From Neptuniibacter sp. 1_MG-2023 (GTDB lineage: Bacteria > Pseudomonadota > Gammaproteobacteria > Pseudomonadales > Balneatricaceae): a DNA stretch of 64,000 nucleotides. The DNA lies in contig NZ_JAUOQR010000001.1 in assembly GCF_030547185.1 (NCBI RefSeq), positions 310,001-374,000 of the forward strand, in the 5' to 3' direction. Below, piece after piece: positions 55,722-64,000 of the stretch. Under the pieces are notes generated by a model that saw only the letters and a program-made list of their open reading frames with translations, had not been told where the DNA came from and made no database searches. Made by a program: the position numbers and the translations under genes. The stretch's first letter is position 1. Every line of letters starts with the position of its first letter.

Positions 55722-56108
55722 CTACTCTTGTAACTCTAACTTTGAAGGGCGCGACCAGATATACAGCAGCGCAATAATAATCGTAGCAACAACTCCCGCT
55801 TTTAAACCTAAGTGAAATGATTTAAAAAACAGAGGATAAATAACCATTAACAACATCATTGTCGTAGCCAGAATCTTCATTTTTGTTGGGATAACACCGC
55901 CATTTTCCCAATCTCGTATATATTGACCGAAATACCGATTATTTAATAAAGCCTGATGCAGGCGTTCAGAACTACGTGAAAAACAGAAAGTAGCGACAAG
56001 CAAGAAAGGTGTTGTAGGAAGAAGCGGTAGGATTACGCCAATAAATCCAAGAACGACACATAAGCAACCGACTATGAGGTATATAGAACGTATAATTTTA
56101 GCTTTCAC
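55722..56108 (-). CDS. ybaN: YbaN-family DUF454 membrane protein
   Basis: A 128-residue inner-membrane protein with two to four helices. The conserved DUF454 motif LPLLPTTPFLLVATFCFSRSS is at residues about 27-47, then LLNNRYFGQYIRDWENGGVIP. The function is unknown; E. coli YbaN is about 125 residues. The start is a plain ATG with GGAGG in front. It lies 160 bp after the nasA 3' end. Confidence 0.88.
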   Translation of the reverse strand: MKAKIIRSIYLIVGCLCVVLGFIGVILPLLPTTPFLLVATFCFSRSSERLHQALLNNRYFGQYIRDWENGGVIPTKMKILATTMMLLMVIYPLFFKSFHLGLKAGVVATIIIALLYIWSRPSKLELQE

Positions 56109-56267
56109 TATTCCTCCTTTAACAGCATAAACCTAAAGCCTAAGTAGATACTTAACCTATCTAATAAGATAGTCAGTAAAAAAAAGGCACCTAACGATGC
56201 CTATAATTATCTCTACTCTGGAAAAGCTCTACACTCAGTGCAATGGCCCCTCTCTGGTTATCATTGT

Positions 56268-58907
56268 TTATTTCAGCTCTTTTGCCAATATAGCATTCAA
56301 TTCAGGAATACAGGATCCACAGTTAGTTCCACACTTAAGCTTATCCCCGAGCATATCAACCGTCCTAGAACCTAACCCTATCGCTTCTACTATGGCATTA
56401 CTACCTACTTGATAACAACTACAGATCATCTCACCGGGATTTTCAATTTCACATCCGGTTACACTCAAGATAAAACGGCGTTGATCAATCGACAATTCCG
56501 CTTCAGAAAACATCTCCTCCAACCAACGTGTAGAAGGTATCTCTCCATAAGGCATAACAAAAAAAGTCCATTCAAGTGCTTCGCCTTTTAGCCCCGCTGC
56601 TCTAAAGTTTTGGCTATTCGGATCTTCTAACCAGATAGACACATCCCCTAAATGCTCTTTGCACCAAGCAATACCGTCAACCAACTCAACACTATCAGCA
56701 AGATAATAAAAAGTAACATCACCTTTAGGTACTTTGGACCAGTATTCAACGGGTAAATTGATTTCCAAATCAGAGCGACACATTAGCCACCCTTGCCAAC
56801 TCGGATTAAGTTTAGAAAGACTGACTCGTCCATGCTTAGACTCAGGCTGCCCTGAAATAGGGTCCGTCACGGGTTCCAGTAAAGCGCCCATTTTAGCCAA
56901 GGAACTAAATTCATTATTCCAATGCATAGGCACAAACAGCTCGCCCCTACGCTGCTCCGATACCATAACTCGAGCACGGCCAATATAATCCCCTTGAGGA
57001 TGGCTCAGCTTAACCAACTCGCCATCAGAGATCTGCTCTTTTAGCGCATCGGCCTGATTAAGCTCCACAAAAGGTTCATCCCTATGTTGAAACAAGCGGC
57101 GCGCACGTCCACTCATTGCCATGGTATGCCATTGATCTCTAATACGGCCTGTATTTAAGATATAAGGCAGTTCAGGGGTGACTTGCTGAATAGGGCTTGA
57201 AGCCTGAATAGGTATAAACCTTGCCCGTTTTGATGGCGTAAAAAAGCGGCCATCTGAAAACATACGCGCAGTCCCGTAAGGTGCTTCCTGAGTCACCGGC
57301 CACTGAACCGGTTTAAAAGAATTATAAGTATCAATATCTATATCTTGATACAGACTAATATCAAAATCTCTGTTGCCATCATTCTCAAAACCAGAGAGCG
57401 CAGCATGCTCTGCAAAAATTTCTGCTGGATGTTGATAAGAGAATGCATCTTCAAAACCCATTTTCTTGGCCACTTCACTAATAATCCACCAATCATGTTT
57501 AGCCTCCCCCGTAGGTGCTAAGAGACTACGCTGACGTGAAATTCTTCTCTCTGCATTAGTGACTGTGCCATCTTTCTCACTCCATCCTGTTGCGGGTAAG
57601 CAAACATCAGCATATTTAAGGGTTTCAGTACTCGCCATACAATCAGAAACAACCACTAAGGGACACTTTTCCAACGCCCGTGTCACTTGATGGGTATTAG
57701 GTAAACTCACTGCAGGATTTGTCCCCATAATCCAAACCGCTTTAACTTTACCCTCTTCAATAGCTTGAAAAAGCTCAACCGCCTTTAAACCTTCGGTTTG
57801 AGCAATATTCGGTGCATTCCAAAAACGCGAGACAAGATCTATATACTCAGGCGAAGAGAAATCCAAATGCGCGGCTAGCTGATTTGCTAAACCGCCAACC
57901 TCACGCCCACCCATAGCATTAGGCTGTCCAGTAATAGAAAACGGGCCCGCACCTTCAAAACCTATACGACCGGTAGCAAGGTGGCTATTAATAATCGCAT
58001 TGGAATTATCAGTGCCACTAAAAGACTGGTTTACCCCTTGAGAATAAAAGGTCACAACTTTTTCAGTCTGGGCAAACCACTCATAAAACGTTGTTAAAAT
58101 ATCACTCTCTAGGTCGCAATACTTAGCTACCGCTGAAACGGAGTCAAACTGCTGCTGGGCTGAAGCTAAAGCAAGCTCAAAACCTTCTGTGTATTGCTCA
58201 ATGTAATCATGATTTAAACAATCCTGATCAGCCAAGTAGCTCAATAATCCTGAAAATAACTCACTATCGGTACTTGGCTTAAGCGCTAAATGAAGATCCG
58301 CTAAATCACAGGTTGCTGTTCGGCGAGGATCAACCACTACTACTTTAAGGGAAGGGTTCTTTTTCTTAGCAGCCTGCATACGTTGATATAAAACAGGGTG
58401 GTTCCACGCGGTATTACTGCCGACCAGCACCAATAGTTCCGCTTTTTCCAAGTCTTCATAGGAACATGGCACTGTATCGCTACCAAAGGCACGTTTATAA
58501 CCCGCTACAGCGGACGACATACAAAGACGTGAATTCGTATCTACATTGGCGCTACCAATAAAACCTTTCATCAGTTTATTGGCTACATAATAATCTTCTG
58601 TGAGCAACTGACCGGATAAGTAAAAAGCTACAGAGTCAGGCCCGTGCTCCAATATAGTGCGAAGAAATTTAGAAGAGACCTCATCTAGTGCGCTATCCCA
58701 AGAAACAGGGACATTATTTATAAGAGGGGAAAGTAGACGACCACCCGCACCTAATACCTCATGCAGGGCTGAGCCTTTAACGCATAACCTGCCAAAATTA
58801 GCCGGATGAGATTTATCGCCTTTAACACCGATTGAACCGGAATCCAGAATATCAGCATCAACACCACAGCCCACACCGCAGTATGGACACGTTGTCATTT
58901 TGTGCAT
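56268..58907 (-). CDS. nasA: Assimilatory nitrate reductase catalytic subunit
   Basis: NasA reduces nitrate to nitrite in the cytosol using molybdopterin. The 879-residue protein begins with the [4Fe-4S] motif CPYCGVGCG, FGRLCVKG (Cys about residues 8, 11, 15 and 42), then the molybdopterin-binding domain (TNPAVSLPN, GRIRDQWHTMAMSGR region) and a C-terminal BFD-like [2Fe-2S] domain (CSCYQVGSN, CGTNCGSC), giving the long NasA form. The start has GGAGG 5 bp upstream. The transcript has a roughly 165-nt leader from a sigma-54-type promoter. Confidence 0.95.
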   Translation of the reverse strand: MHKMTTCPYCGVGCGVDADILDSGSIGVKGDKSHPANFGRLCVKGSALHEVLGAGGRLLSPLINNVPVSWDSALDEVSSKFLRTILEHGPDSVAFYLSGQLLTEDYYVANKLMKGFIGSANVDTNSRLCMSSAVAGYKRAFGSDTVPCSYEDLEKAELLVLVGSNTAWNHPVLYQRMQAAKKKNPSLKVVVVDPRRTATCDLADLHLALKPSTDSELFSGLLSYLADQDCLNHDYIEQYTEGFELALASAQQQFDSVSAVAKYCDLESDILTTFYEWFAQTEKVVTFYSQGVNQSFSGTDNSNAIINSHLATGRIGFEGAGPFSITGQPNAMGGREVGGLANQLAAHLDFSSPEYIDLVSRFWNAPNIAQTEGLKAVELFQAIEEGKVKAVWIMGTNPAVSLPNTHQVTRALEKCPLVVVSDCMASTETLKYADVCLPATGWSEKDGTVTNAERRISRQRSLLAPTGEAKHDWWIISEVAKKMGFEDAFSYQHPAEIFAEHAALSGFENDGNRDFDISLYQDIDIDTYNSFKPVQWPVTQEAPYGTARMFSDGRFFTPSKRARFIPIQASSPIQQVTPELPYILNTGRIRDQWHTMAMSGRARRLFQHRDEPFVELNQADALKEQISDGELVKLSHPQGDYIGRARVMVSEQRRGELFVPMHWNNEFSSLAKMGALLEPVTDPISGQPESKHGRVSLSKLNPSWQGWLMCRSDLEINLPVEYWSKVPKGDVTFYYLADSVELVDGIAWCKEHLGDVSIWLEDPNSQNFRAAGLKGEALEWTFFVMPYGEIPSTRWLEEMFSEAELSIDQRRFILSVTGCEIENPGEMICSCYQVGSNAIVEAIGLGSRTVDMLGDKLKCGTNCGSCIPELNAILAKELK

Positions 58908-58972
58908 CTAAACCTCCACTGCTTTGTAACACACAAATCCAGATGCACTTTCCAGTTTACAGCGTACACGGC

Positions 58973-59015
58973 ACGGAGCCACATATCTGCTAGTTGCCAG
59001 ATAAGTGCGCTCCGT
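58973..59015 (-). promoter_or_regulatory. Strong hairpin in the nasA leader
   Basis: Minus strand ACGGAGC-G-CACTTATCTG, 8-nt loop, CAGATATGTG-G-CTCCGT. One mismatch in about 17 pairs. It lies 66 nt before nasA. There is no T-run, so it is a candidate leader control element (for instance an ANTAR or translation site) rather than a terminator. Confidence 0.55.
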
Positions 59016-59084
59016 TGCGCTACTATAATTTTTTATGTACTAAACATGCTGTACATTTTTATCAATAAATATGATGAGTGACTC

Positions 59085-59101
59085 AGCAAGCAATGTGCCA
59101 A
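59085..59101 (-). promoter_or_regulatory. nasA: Sigma-54 promoter of nasA (putative)
   Basis: Minus strand TTGGCAC-ATTGC-TTGCT matches the -24/-12 consensus exactly, with GG-GC spacing 12. Predicted start is near 59074. Confidence 0.75.
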
Positions 59102-59205
59102 TTGATAATATAGGCTAAGCTCAACTCATTTCACAGCCGCCCAATTAACTGTTAAAAGTAGAAAAATGGGCAGCGAAAATAGAGAAAACTTAAAACCGCC
59201 CCATA

Positions 59206-59222
59206 ATGGAACATTTATTGCT
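59206..59222 (+). promoter_or_regulatory. nasT: Sigma-54 promoter of nasTS (putative)
   Basis: Plus strand ATGGAAC-ATTTA-TTGCT, with GG and GC at the exact -24/-12 spacing, 33 bp before the predicted start near 59233 of the nasT transcript. One base (A for C) departs from the consensus. Confidence 0.6.
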
Positions 59223-59265
59223 TATTTAATTCCTATCCAACTCCGGATATGGATTAATAAGTAAC

Positions 59266-59862
59266 GTGAATCGTTTAAATGTTTTATTGATAGATGACGA
59301 ACCGGAAAGAGTCCAAGCGCTCAAAGAAGCGCTACACTCATTAGGCCATTATGTCGTCTGCCAACTACCAAATACTACCCATCTCAATAAACGCGTAGAG
59401 GATACTCATCCTGATATCGTGATTATAGATATGGATTCGCCTAATCGAGACACGCTCGAAAGTATGTCTACGATGAGTAAGAACAATCCAAGACCCATCA
59501 TTTTTTTCGCTGAGCAGCAAAACGATCGCAAAACCATGTGTGATGCTATCAATGCCGGTGTCAGTGCTTATATCGCAGACGGATTACAACCCGAGCGAGT
59601 TAAAGCCATTATGGATACCGCTATTGCTCATTTCGATGCTCACAGTTCACTACGCGCAGAACTCGAAAAAGCTAAAACTCAATTAGCGGATAGGAAAGTT
59701 ATTGAAAAAGCCAAAGGCATGCTAATGAAGCATCAAGGGTGCGATGAGAAACAAGCATTTGAAACGCTTCGAAAATTAGCCATGGATCGAGGTCAAAAAC
59801 TACCTGATGTCGCTCAGAGTGTTATTGATGTTCTGGAACTAACGAACGGCCTGCGCAAGTAG
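59266..59862 (+). CDS. nasT: NasT, nitrate/nitrite response antiterminator with ANTAR domain
   Basis: NasT is the RNA-binding response regulator that lets transcription pass leader terminators of nitrate genes. The 198-residue protein has a receiver-like domain (about 4-120; LLIDDEPERVQAL, DIVIIDMDSPN) and a C-terminal ANTAR domain (about 138-195; ADRKVIEKAKGMLMKHQGCDEKQAFETLRKLAMDRGQKLPDVAQSV). Start GTG at 59266 is weakly supported by upstream GGATTAA. It is co-transcribed with nasS. It probably acts on the nrtA leader and perhaps on the nasA leader. Confidence 0.93.
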   Translation: MNRLNVLLIDDEPERVQALKEALHSLGHYVVCQLPNTTHLNKRVEDTHPDIVIIDMDSPNRDTLESMSTMSKNNPRPIIFFAEQQNDRKTMCDAINAGVSAYIADGLQPERVKAIMDTAIAHFDAHSSLRAELEKAKTQLADRKVIEKAKGMLMKHQGCDEKQAFETLRKLAMDRGQKLPDVAQSVIDVLELTNGLRK

Positions 59863-59879
59863 AGATGAGAGGATAATTT

Positions 59880-60902
59880 ATGTCAGAATTACTGACAGTT
59901 GAAAAAAACAAACTAAAGCTCGGTTTTGTCGCGCTATTAGATTGTGCACCTTTAGTTGTTGCTAGGGAAAAAGGCTTTTTCGAGAAGTATAATCTCAACG
60001 TTGTTTTGTGTAAGGAAGCCTCCTGGGCTTCGATACGGGATAAAGTCAGTTTCGGTCTTTACGATGGCGCCCACATGCTCGCACCTATGCCATTAGCCGC
60101 TACACTGGGCTTAAATGGCAATAAAACAGCAATGTTAACCGCCCTATCCCTCAGCCAAAACGGTACGGCAATCACTTTATCTAAAGAGTTCCATACCCTC
60201 TTATCCAAAACAATTGATAACTGGGAAGACGACAAACTAGTCGGTGAGCAATTTAAAAAACAGGTAAAGAGCAGCTCAGTCAAACCGGTCATGGCAACGG
60301 TATATCCATACTCAAACCATTATTATCAGCTTCGTTACTGGCTTGAACAACATGGGATTGATGCAGAACATGATGTGCAATTAATCGCTGTTCCACCAAC
60401 CCAGATGATACCAAGCTTATCTAATGGCGCTATAGATGGTTATTGCGTAGGTGAACCTTGGAACAGTTTAGCGCTCATTCAGAAGATCGGCGGCTTACTG
60501 ACGACCGGGCACAAAATATGGGGAGCCCATACAGAAAAGGTTCTTGGTGTGACTCAAGAGTGGGCAGCGGCCTACCCTAATACCCACCAAGCATTAGTAA
60601 AAGCGTTATATGAAGCTTGCCAATGGGTTGAAGATATCAACAATAAAGAGGAGCTCTACCAACTCCTTGCGCTACCTCCATACCTAGATCAAGCCGCCAC
60701 TAAGCTTTCTGACTACACACCACCCTTGGCAATGGAGCAGCATTTCGCTGGCGCGACGGTTAACATTCCAGATCCTAAACAGGGTATTTTTATACTGGAG
60801 CAGATGAAGCAGTGTGGACAACTATCAAACCAAGAAGCTGATTTCTCCGAGATTAGCCACTCAGTCTACCGCCATGATCTTTTTCAGCACTGGATCAGCT
60901 GA
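59880..60902 (+). CDS. nasS: NasS, cytosolic nitrate sensor
   Basis: NasS is a cytosolic NrtA-like protein that binds nitrate/nitrite and holds NasT inactive until nitrate is present. The 340-residue protein has no signal peptide and starts KLKLGFVALLDCAPLVVAREKGFFEKYNLNV. It resembles NrtA downstream (YDGAHMLAPMPLAATLG against [24 protein letters not shown] in both) but lacks the periplasmic leader. It follows nasT by 17 bp. A strong terminator follows at 60908-60940. Confidence 0.92.
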   Translation: MSELLTVEKNKLKLGFVALLDCAPLVVAREKGFFEKYNLNVVLCKEASWASIRDKVSFGLYDGAHMLAPMPLAATLGLNGNKTAMLTALSLSQNGTAITLSKEFHTLLSKTIDNWEDDKLVGEQFKKQVKSSSVKPVMATVYPYSNHYYQLRYWLEQHGIDAEHDVQLIAVPPTQMIPSLSNGAIDGYCVGEPWNSLALIQKIGGLLTTGHKIWGAHTEKVLGVTQEWAAAYPNTHQALVKALYEACQWVEDINNKEELYQLLALPPYLDQAATKLSDYTPPLAMEQHFAGATVNIPDPKQGIFILEQMKQCGQLSNQEADFSEISHSVYRHDLFQHWIS

Positions 60903-60907
60903 AATTA

Positions 60908-60940
60908 AAGGCAGAAGCACATCTTCTGCCTTACCTTTTT
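60908..60940 (+). terminator. Terminator after nasTS
   Basis: AAGGCAGAAG-CACAT-CTTCTGCCTT followed by ACCTTTTTCTT, a perfect 10-bp stem right after the nasS stop. Confidence 0.92.
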
Positions 60941-61135
60941 CTTGATTAGGCTTTATCGACAGTAAGAGCGAAAACCTCCCCATAATGTCAGAAACAAACC
61001 TTACACCCTTTTTGCATCAATACGCACCTCTTATGACCACTCACGCACTATTGTGCAGCGCGGCAGCTCTGTTTAATCTTACAAAAAACCAAGAAATTAA
61101 AACTAACTATCTGTTTATAAAAGAATTTATAATTA

Positions 61136-61152
61136 ATGGCACAGCACATGCT
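61136..61152 (+). promoter_or_regulatory. nrtA: Sigma-54 promoter of the nrtAB operon (putative)
   Basis: Plus strand ATGGCAC-AGCAC-ATGCT has GG and GC at the exact -24/-12 spacing, predicted start near 61163. It lies just ahead of a regulatory leader with a hexaloop hairpin and a terminator. Confidence 0.6.
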
Positions 61153-61171
61153 TTATTAATCCACAAAGAAT

Positions 61172-61292
61172 TGCTCAATGATGGGCACTCTCAAAAGATT
61201 ACAAGGGCCTAAAAACCCGACAGTTTATTTTATGGCAAAGGCGCCTTAACGAATCACGAATTTGTGGTTACGTTAGGCGCCTTTTTGTTTTT
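61172..61292 (+). promoter_or_regulatory. nrtA leader: ANTAR-type hairpin and terminator
   Basis: The leader of nrtA begins with hairpin TGCTC-AATGAT-GGGCA (61172-61187), whose 6-nt loop has A first and G fourth as in ANTAR targets. A strong terminator follows at 61237-61292 (stem from AAAGGCGCC with one bulge, inner stem AATCAC/GTGGTT, loop GAATTT, then TTTTTGTTTTT). AAGGGCC (61203-61209) could instead pair with GGCGCCTT (61240-61247), forming an antiterminator. This fits NasT control; the second ANTAR hairpin is not clear. Confidence 0.65.
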
Positions 61293-61312
61293 CAAGATTG
61301 GAGAAGCGATCC

Positions 61313-62692
61313 ATGCTTAATAAGAAAACGGCTCTACTCAGCAAAATCATCAGTAGTACGGTTTTGGCCGCCGCCTTGATTACTACCCCTGCATGGGCAG
61401 TAACAGGCGAGCCCGAAAAAGAAGACCTTAAATTTGGTTTTATTAAGTTAACGGATATGGCGCCTTTGGCGATCGCTTACGAAAAAGGCTTCTTTGAAGA
61501 TGAAGGCCTATACGTAACACTAGAAGCCCAAGCTAATTGGAAGGTTCTTTTAGACCGCGTTATTGATGGAGAACTTGATGGCGCCCATATGCTTGCAGGC
61601 CAACCTTTAGGCGCAACAATAGGGTTTGGTACTCAGTCCCACATTATTACTGCATTCAGCATGGATCTAAATGGTAACGCTATCACTGTATCCAATGACA
61701 TTTGGGATCAGATGAAACAGTACGTACCTAAAGGGCCTGATGGAAAACCTGTTCATCCAATTAAAGCAGACGCCTTAAAGCCAATTGTTGAAAAATATAA
61801 AGATGAAGGTAAACCTTTCAACATGGGTATGGTGTTCCCTGTTTCTACCCATAACTATGAACTACGTTATTGGTTAGCGGCAGGCGGTATTCACCCTGGT
61901 TATTACGCGCCTCATAACGGTGATACATCAGGCACAATCGATGCAGATGCGCTTTTATCCGTGACTCCGCCACCTCAAATGCCTGCAACAATGGAAGCAG
62001 GCACTATCTATGGTTACTGTGTTGGCGAACCTTGGAATCAGCAAGCCGTGTTTAAAGGTATTGGTGTTCCAGTCGTAACCGATTATGAGATCTGGAAAAA
62101 CAACCCAGAGAAAGTTTTCGGGGTATCTAAAACATGGGCGGACGAAAACCCTAATACCCATATCCGTGTTGTTAAAGCGATGATTCGTGCCGCTAAATGG
62201 TTAGATGACAACAATAATGCTAACCGCCCAGAAGCGGTGAAGATTTTATCAAAATCTGATTATGTCGGTGCGGATTACGATGTTATCGCTAACTCAATGA
62301 CGGGTACTTTTGAGTACGAAAAAGGCGATAAACGTGAAGTGCCTGATTTCAACGTATTCTTCCGCTATAACGCAACTTACCCATACTACTCTGATGCGAT
62401 CTGGTACTTAACTCAGATGCGTCGCTGGGGTCAAATTGCTGAACCTAAATCAGATCAGTGGTTTATGGACATAGCTAAAAAAGTATATCGCCCAGATATC
62501 TATGCAGTTGCTGCCAAAGAGCTTATCGAAGAAGGGAAAATGACAACTGATATGTTCCCTGACTTTGTCTCCGAAGATGGCTACAAAGCACCACAGACAC
62601 ACTTTATCGACAACATCACCTTTGATGGCAAACAACCAAACGCATACCTAGAAAAATTCTCAATCGGTCTGAAGCCAGATCAGAAACTTTGA
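61313..62692 (+). CDS. nrtA: Nitrate ABC transporter substrate-binding protein NrtA
   Basis: NrtA is the periplasmic nitrate/nitrite-binding component. I chose the ATG at 61313 (GGAGAAG 6 bp upstream) instead of the TTG at 61298, giving 459 residues. The signal peptide ends at about residue 31 (TPAWA). The mature part starts [35 protein letters not shown] and includes [14 protein letters not shown] and [15 protein letters not shown], which match the NrtA family. It is the first gene of nrtAB-ATPase, following the NasT-type leader. A 9-bp hairpin lies between nrtA and nrtB. Confidence 0.93.
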   Translation: MLNKKTALLSKIISSTVLAAALITTPAWAVTGEPEKEDLKFGFIKLTDMAPLAIAYEKGFFEDEGLYVTLEAQANWKVLLDRVIDGELDGAHMLAGQPLGATIGFGTQSHIITAFSMDLNGNAITVSNDIWDQMKQYVPKGPDGKPVHPIKADALKPIVEKYKDEGKPFNMGMVFPVSTHNYELRYWLAAGGIHPGYYAPHNGDTSGTIDADALLSVTPPPQMPATMEAGTIYGYCVGEPWNQQAVFKGIGVPVVTDYEIWKNNPEKVFGVSKTWADENPNTHIRVVKAMIRAAKWLDDNNNANRPEAVKILSKSDYVGADYDVIANSMTGTFEYEKGDKREVPDFNVFFRYNATYPYYSDAIWYLTQMRRWGQIAEPKSDQWFMDIAKKVYRPDIYAVAAKELIEEGKMTTDMFPDFVSEDGYKAPQTHFIDNITFDGKQPNAYLEKFSIGLKPDQKL

Positions 62693-62705
62693 TCTAACAA
62701 TAAAG

Positions 62706-62729
62706 GCCCCTCCCCTAAACGGGAGGGGC
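62706..62729 (+). other. Hairpin between nrtA and nrtB
   Basis: GCCCCTCCC-CTAAAC-GGGAGGGGC, a GC-rich perfect 9-bp stem without T-run. Such elements after binding-protein genes usually protect the upstream mRNA or slow transcription, giving more NrtA than NrtB. Confidence 0.7.
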
Positions 62730-62754
62730 TACAGATCAACGAGAGGAATACATT

Positions 62755-63741
62755 ATGAGTAATATTTTAGCCACCATGGGTCTTAGTCGCTTTATTGAGA
62801 ACCCTAAAACAAATTTCAGTCAGTTGGGAAAGTCTTTACTTATACCTCTTATTGGCCTGTTAATTTTCTTGTTTATTTGGGAGATCGGCGCAAAAAACGT
62901 TCACACATCTTTGGGTACATTCCCAGGCCCTGCGGCGGTCTACCAGCAATCCCTAACATTAATAGAAGAGCATAAAGCTGAACGCATAAAAGAGGTCAAA
63001 TTCTACGAACGCCAAGATGTGCGCAACGAGAAAAAATTGGCTAAAAACCCTGATGCTAAAATAAAAGTGCGCCCATATACAGGCAAACCCACGTTTTTTG
63101 ATCAGATCATTACAAGCCTTATTACCGTATTAGCTGGCTTTGTGATCGCTTCACTTATCGCCATACCTGCGGGCATACTTATAGGTTTAAATAGTACACT
63201 CTATTCAGCGTTTAATCCGCTCATCCAGCTATTCAAACCAGTGTCGCCCCTTGCTTGGCTACCCTTAGTAACAATGATTGTAAGTGCGGTTTATGTCAGC
63301 AAAGATCCAATGTTTGCTAAATCATTTATTACCTCATTGATCACTGTATCTCTTTGTAGCTTATGGCCAACACTGTTGAATACAGCAGTGGGCGTATCAT
63401 CAATAAGTAAAGATCTACAAAACGTATCACAAGTACTCCGTCTTAACTGGTTCACTCATATTGTTAAGATCGTCCTACCATCAGCCATTCCAATGATGTT
63501 TACCGGATTACGTTTATCCCTTGGTATCGCTTGGATGGTATTAATCGCAGCAGAAATGCTGGCTCAAAACCCTGGACTAGGTAAGTTTGTCTGGGATGAA
63601 TTCCAAAACGGTAGCTCCAACTCTCTTGGTCGTATTATGGTCGCCGTACTCGTTATTGGATTTATCGGATTCCTATTAGACCGTTGCATGTTGTTTCTAC
63701 AGCGCAAAATGTCTTGGGACAAAACAGTAGTACTTCGTTAA
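62755..63741 (+). CDS. nrtB: Nitrate ABC transporter permease NrtB
   Basis: The 328-residue inner-membrane permease of the nitrate transporter. It has about six helices and the EAA-type loop region VLRLNWFTHIVKIVLPSAIPMMFTG. A long charged cytosolic loop (about 68-112, EERIKEVKFYERQDVRNEKK region) between the first helices is a family feature. Start ATG 62755 with GAGAGG upstream. It is followed 29 bp later by the ATPase gene. Confidence 0.92.
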   Translation: MSNILATMGLSRFIENPKTNFSQLGKSLLIPLIGLLIFLFIWEIGAKNVHTSLGTFPGPAAVYQQSLTLIEEHKAERIKEVKFYERQDVRNEKKLAKNPDAKIKVRPYTGKPTFFDQIITSLITVLAGFVIASLIAIPAGILIGLNSTLYSAFNPLIQLFKPVSPLAWLPLVTMIVSAVYVSKDPMFAKSFITSLITVSLCSLWPTLLNTAVGVSSISKDLQNVSQVLRLNWFTHIVKIVLPSAIPMMFTGLRLSLGIAWMVLIAAEMLAQNPGLGKFVWDEFQNGSSNSLGRIMVAVLVIGFIGFLLDRCMLFLQRKMSWDKTVVLR

Positions 63742-63770
63742 TTAGTGGTCTTAGAAAAAGGATAATTATC

Positions 63771-64000
63771 ATGAGTCAGCCTCCTCAGCATTTAGAGCTA
63801 ACTAAAGTCGATATAGACTTCCCTACACCTAATGGCCCTTTTAAAGCGCTTCAGGATATTAATCTGACGATTAACAAAGGGGAGTTTGTCTCTTTGATCG
63901 GTCACTCAGGTTGCGGTAAATCGACTGTATTGAATATAGTAGCCGGCCTCTATCAAGCCACCAATGGCGGCTGCCTACTCGATGGAAAAGAGGTAAACGC
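63771..64000 (+). CDS. Nitrate ABC transporter ATPase, 5' part, cut by window
   Basis: The ATG at 63771 is preceded by AAAAGGATAATTATC and lies 29 bp after nrtB. The first 76 residues end in a Walker A motif GHSGCGKST and ATP-binding strand, as expected for an NrtC/NrtD-type ATPase. The family symbol (nrtC or nrtD) depends on whether a second fused binding domain is present, which is outside the window. Confidence 0.92.
   Translation, partial: MSQPPQHLELTKVDIDFPTPNGPFKALQDINLTINKGEFVSLIGHSGCGKSTVLNIVAGLYQATNGGCLLDGKEVN

Noticed and set aside
60985-61212. Open frame of 75 codons between nasS and nrtA
   Set aside because: No ribosome site precedes its ATG, and the predicted nrtA promoter and leader hairpin lie within it. 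The protein has no recognisable pattern.

Overview
The window looks like chromosomal DNA of a marine gammaproteobacterium, most likely of the Oceanospirillales/Oceanospirillaceae type (Neptunomonas, Neptuniibacter, Amphritea or Marinomonas-like). This rests on moderate-to-low GC, the FtsA/FtsZ type, the ydbH-ynbE-ydbL set, an OprC-type copper receptor and the nas/nrt nitrate genes. The genus is a guess. No phage, insertion sequence or CRISPR array is visible.

Layout. 1-5053 (minus strand): a stress/ion cluster of a GAF-containing PtsP-like enzyme I (cut by the window edge), an MscS channel, a DUF432-like protein and an MgtE magnesium channel. 5521-9446: PanE, facing an operon of a substrate-binding lipoprotein and a diguanylate cyclase with a PhnD-like sensor. 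9672-15162: an electrophile/aromatics-type set of TetR with three operator-like palindromes, AhpD-like protein, haloacid dehalogenase, YghU-type GST, AEC transporter, AraC regulator and kappa-class GST/isomerase. 15190-15488: tRNA-Ser(GGA) with a duplicated 3' end. 15815-18360: ftsA-ftsZ standing apart from the rest of the division cluster, with an AT-rich upstream region holding five dyads spaced exactly 32 bp apart. 19063-27794: GGCT-like protein, RmuC, an O-methyltransferase group, ydbH-ynbE-ydbL, and a DsbB-like protein without its CxxC coupled to an LpxR-like deacylase. 27893-35830: OprC-type receptor, GcvP, a HlyU-family gene flanked by REP-like palindromes, an EamA transporter and an unknown secreted protein.

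35918-45776 is a guanidine assimilation operon: guanidine-I (ykkC) riboswitch, ABC transporter, two DUF1989 proteins (carboxyguanidine deiminase), the biotin carboxylase usually labelled urea carboxylase, and allophanate hydrolase. A sigma-54-like promoter precedes the riboswitch. 46171-52775 is an operon of a GGCT-like protein, a metallo-beta-lactamase-like protein and a giant pseudokinase/ATPase/GAF/GGDEF protein. RlmF, an HDOD protein and a YbaN-like protein follow.

56268-64000 is a nitrate assimilation region: nasA on the minus strand diverges from nasT-nasS, followed by nrtA-nrtB and an ATPase cut by the window edge. I read sigma-54-type promoters for nasA, nasT and nrtA. The nrtA leader has a small hairpin with an ANTAR-type hexaloop followed by a terminator, which fits NasT antitermination. 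Two nitrogen-scavenging systems (guanidine, nitrate) thus lie within 20 kb, each with an RNA switch and a sigma-54-like promoter.
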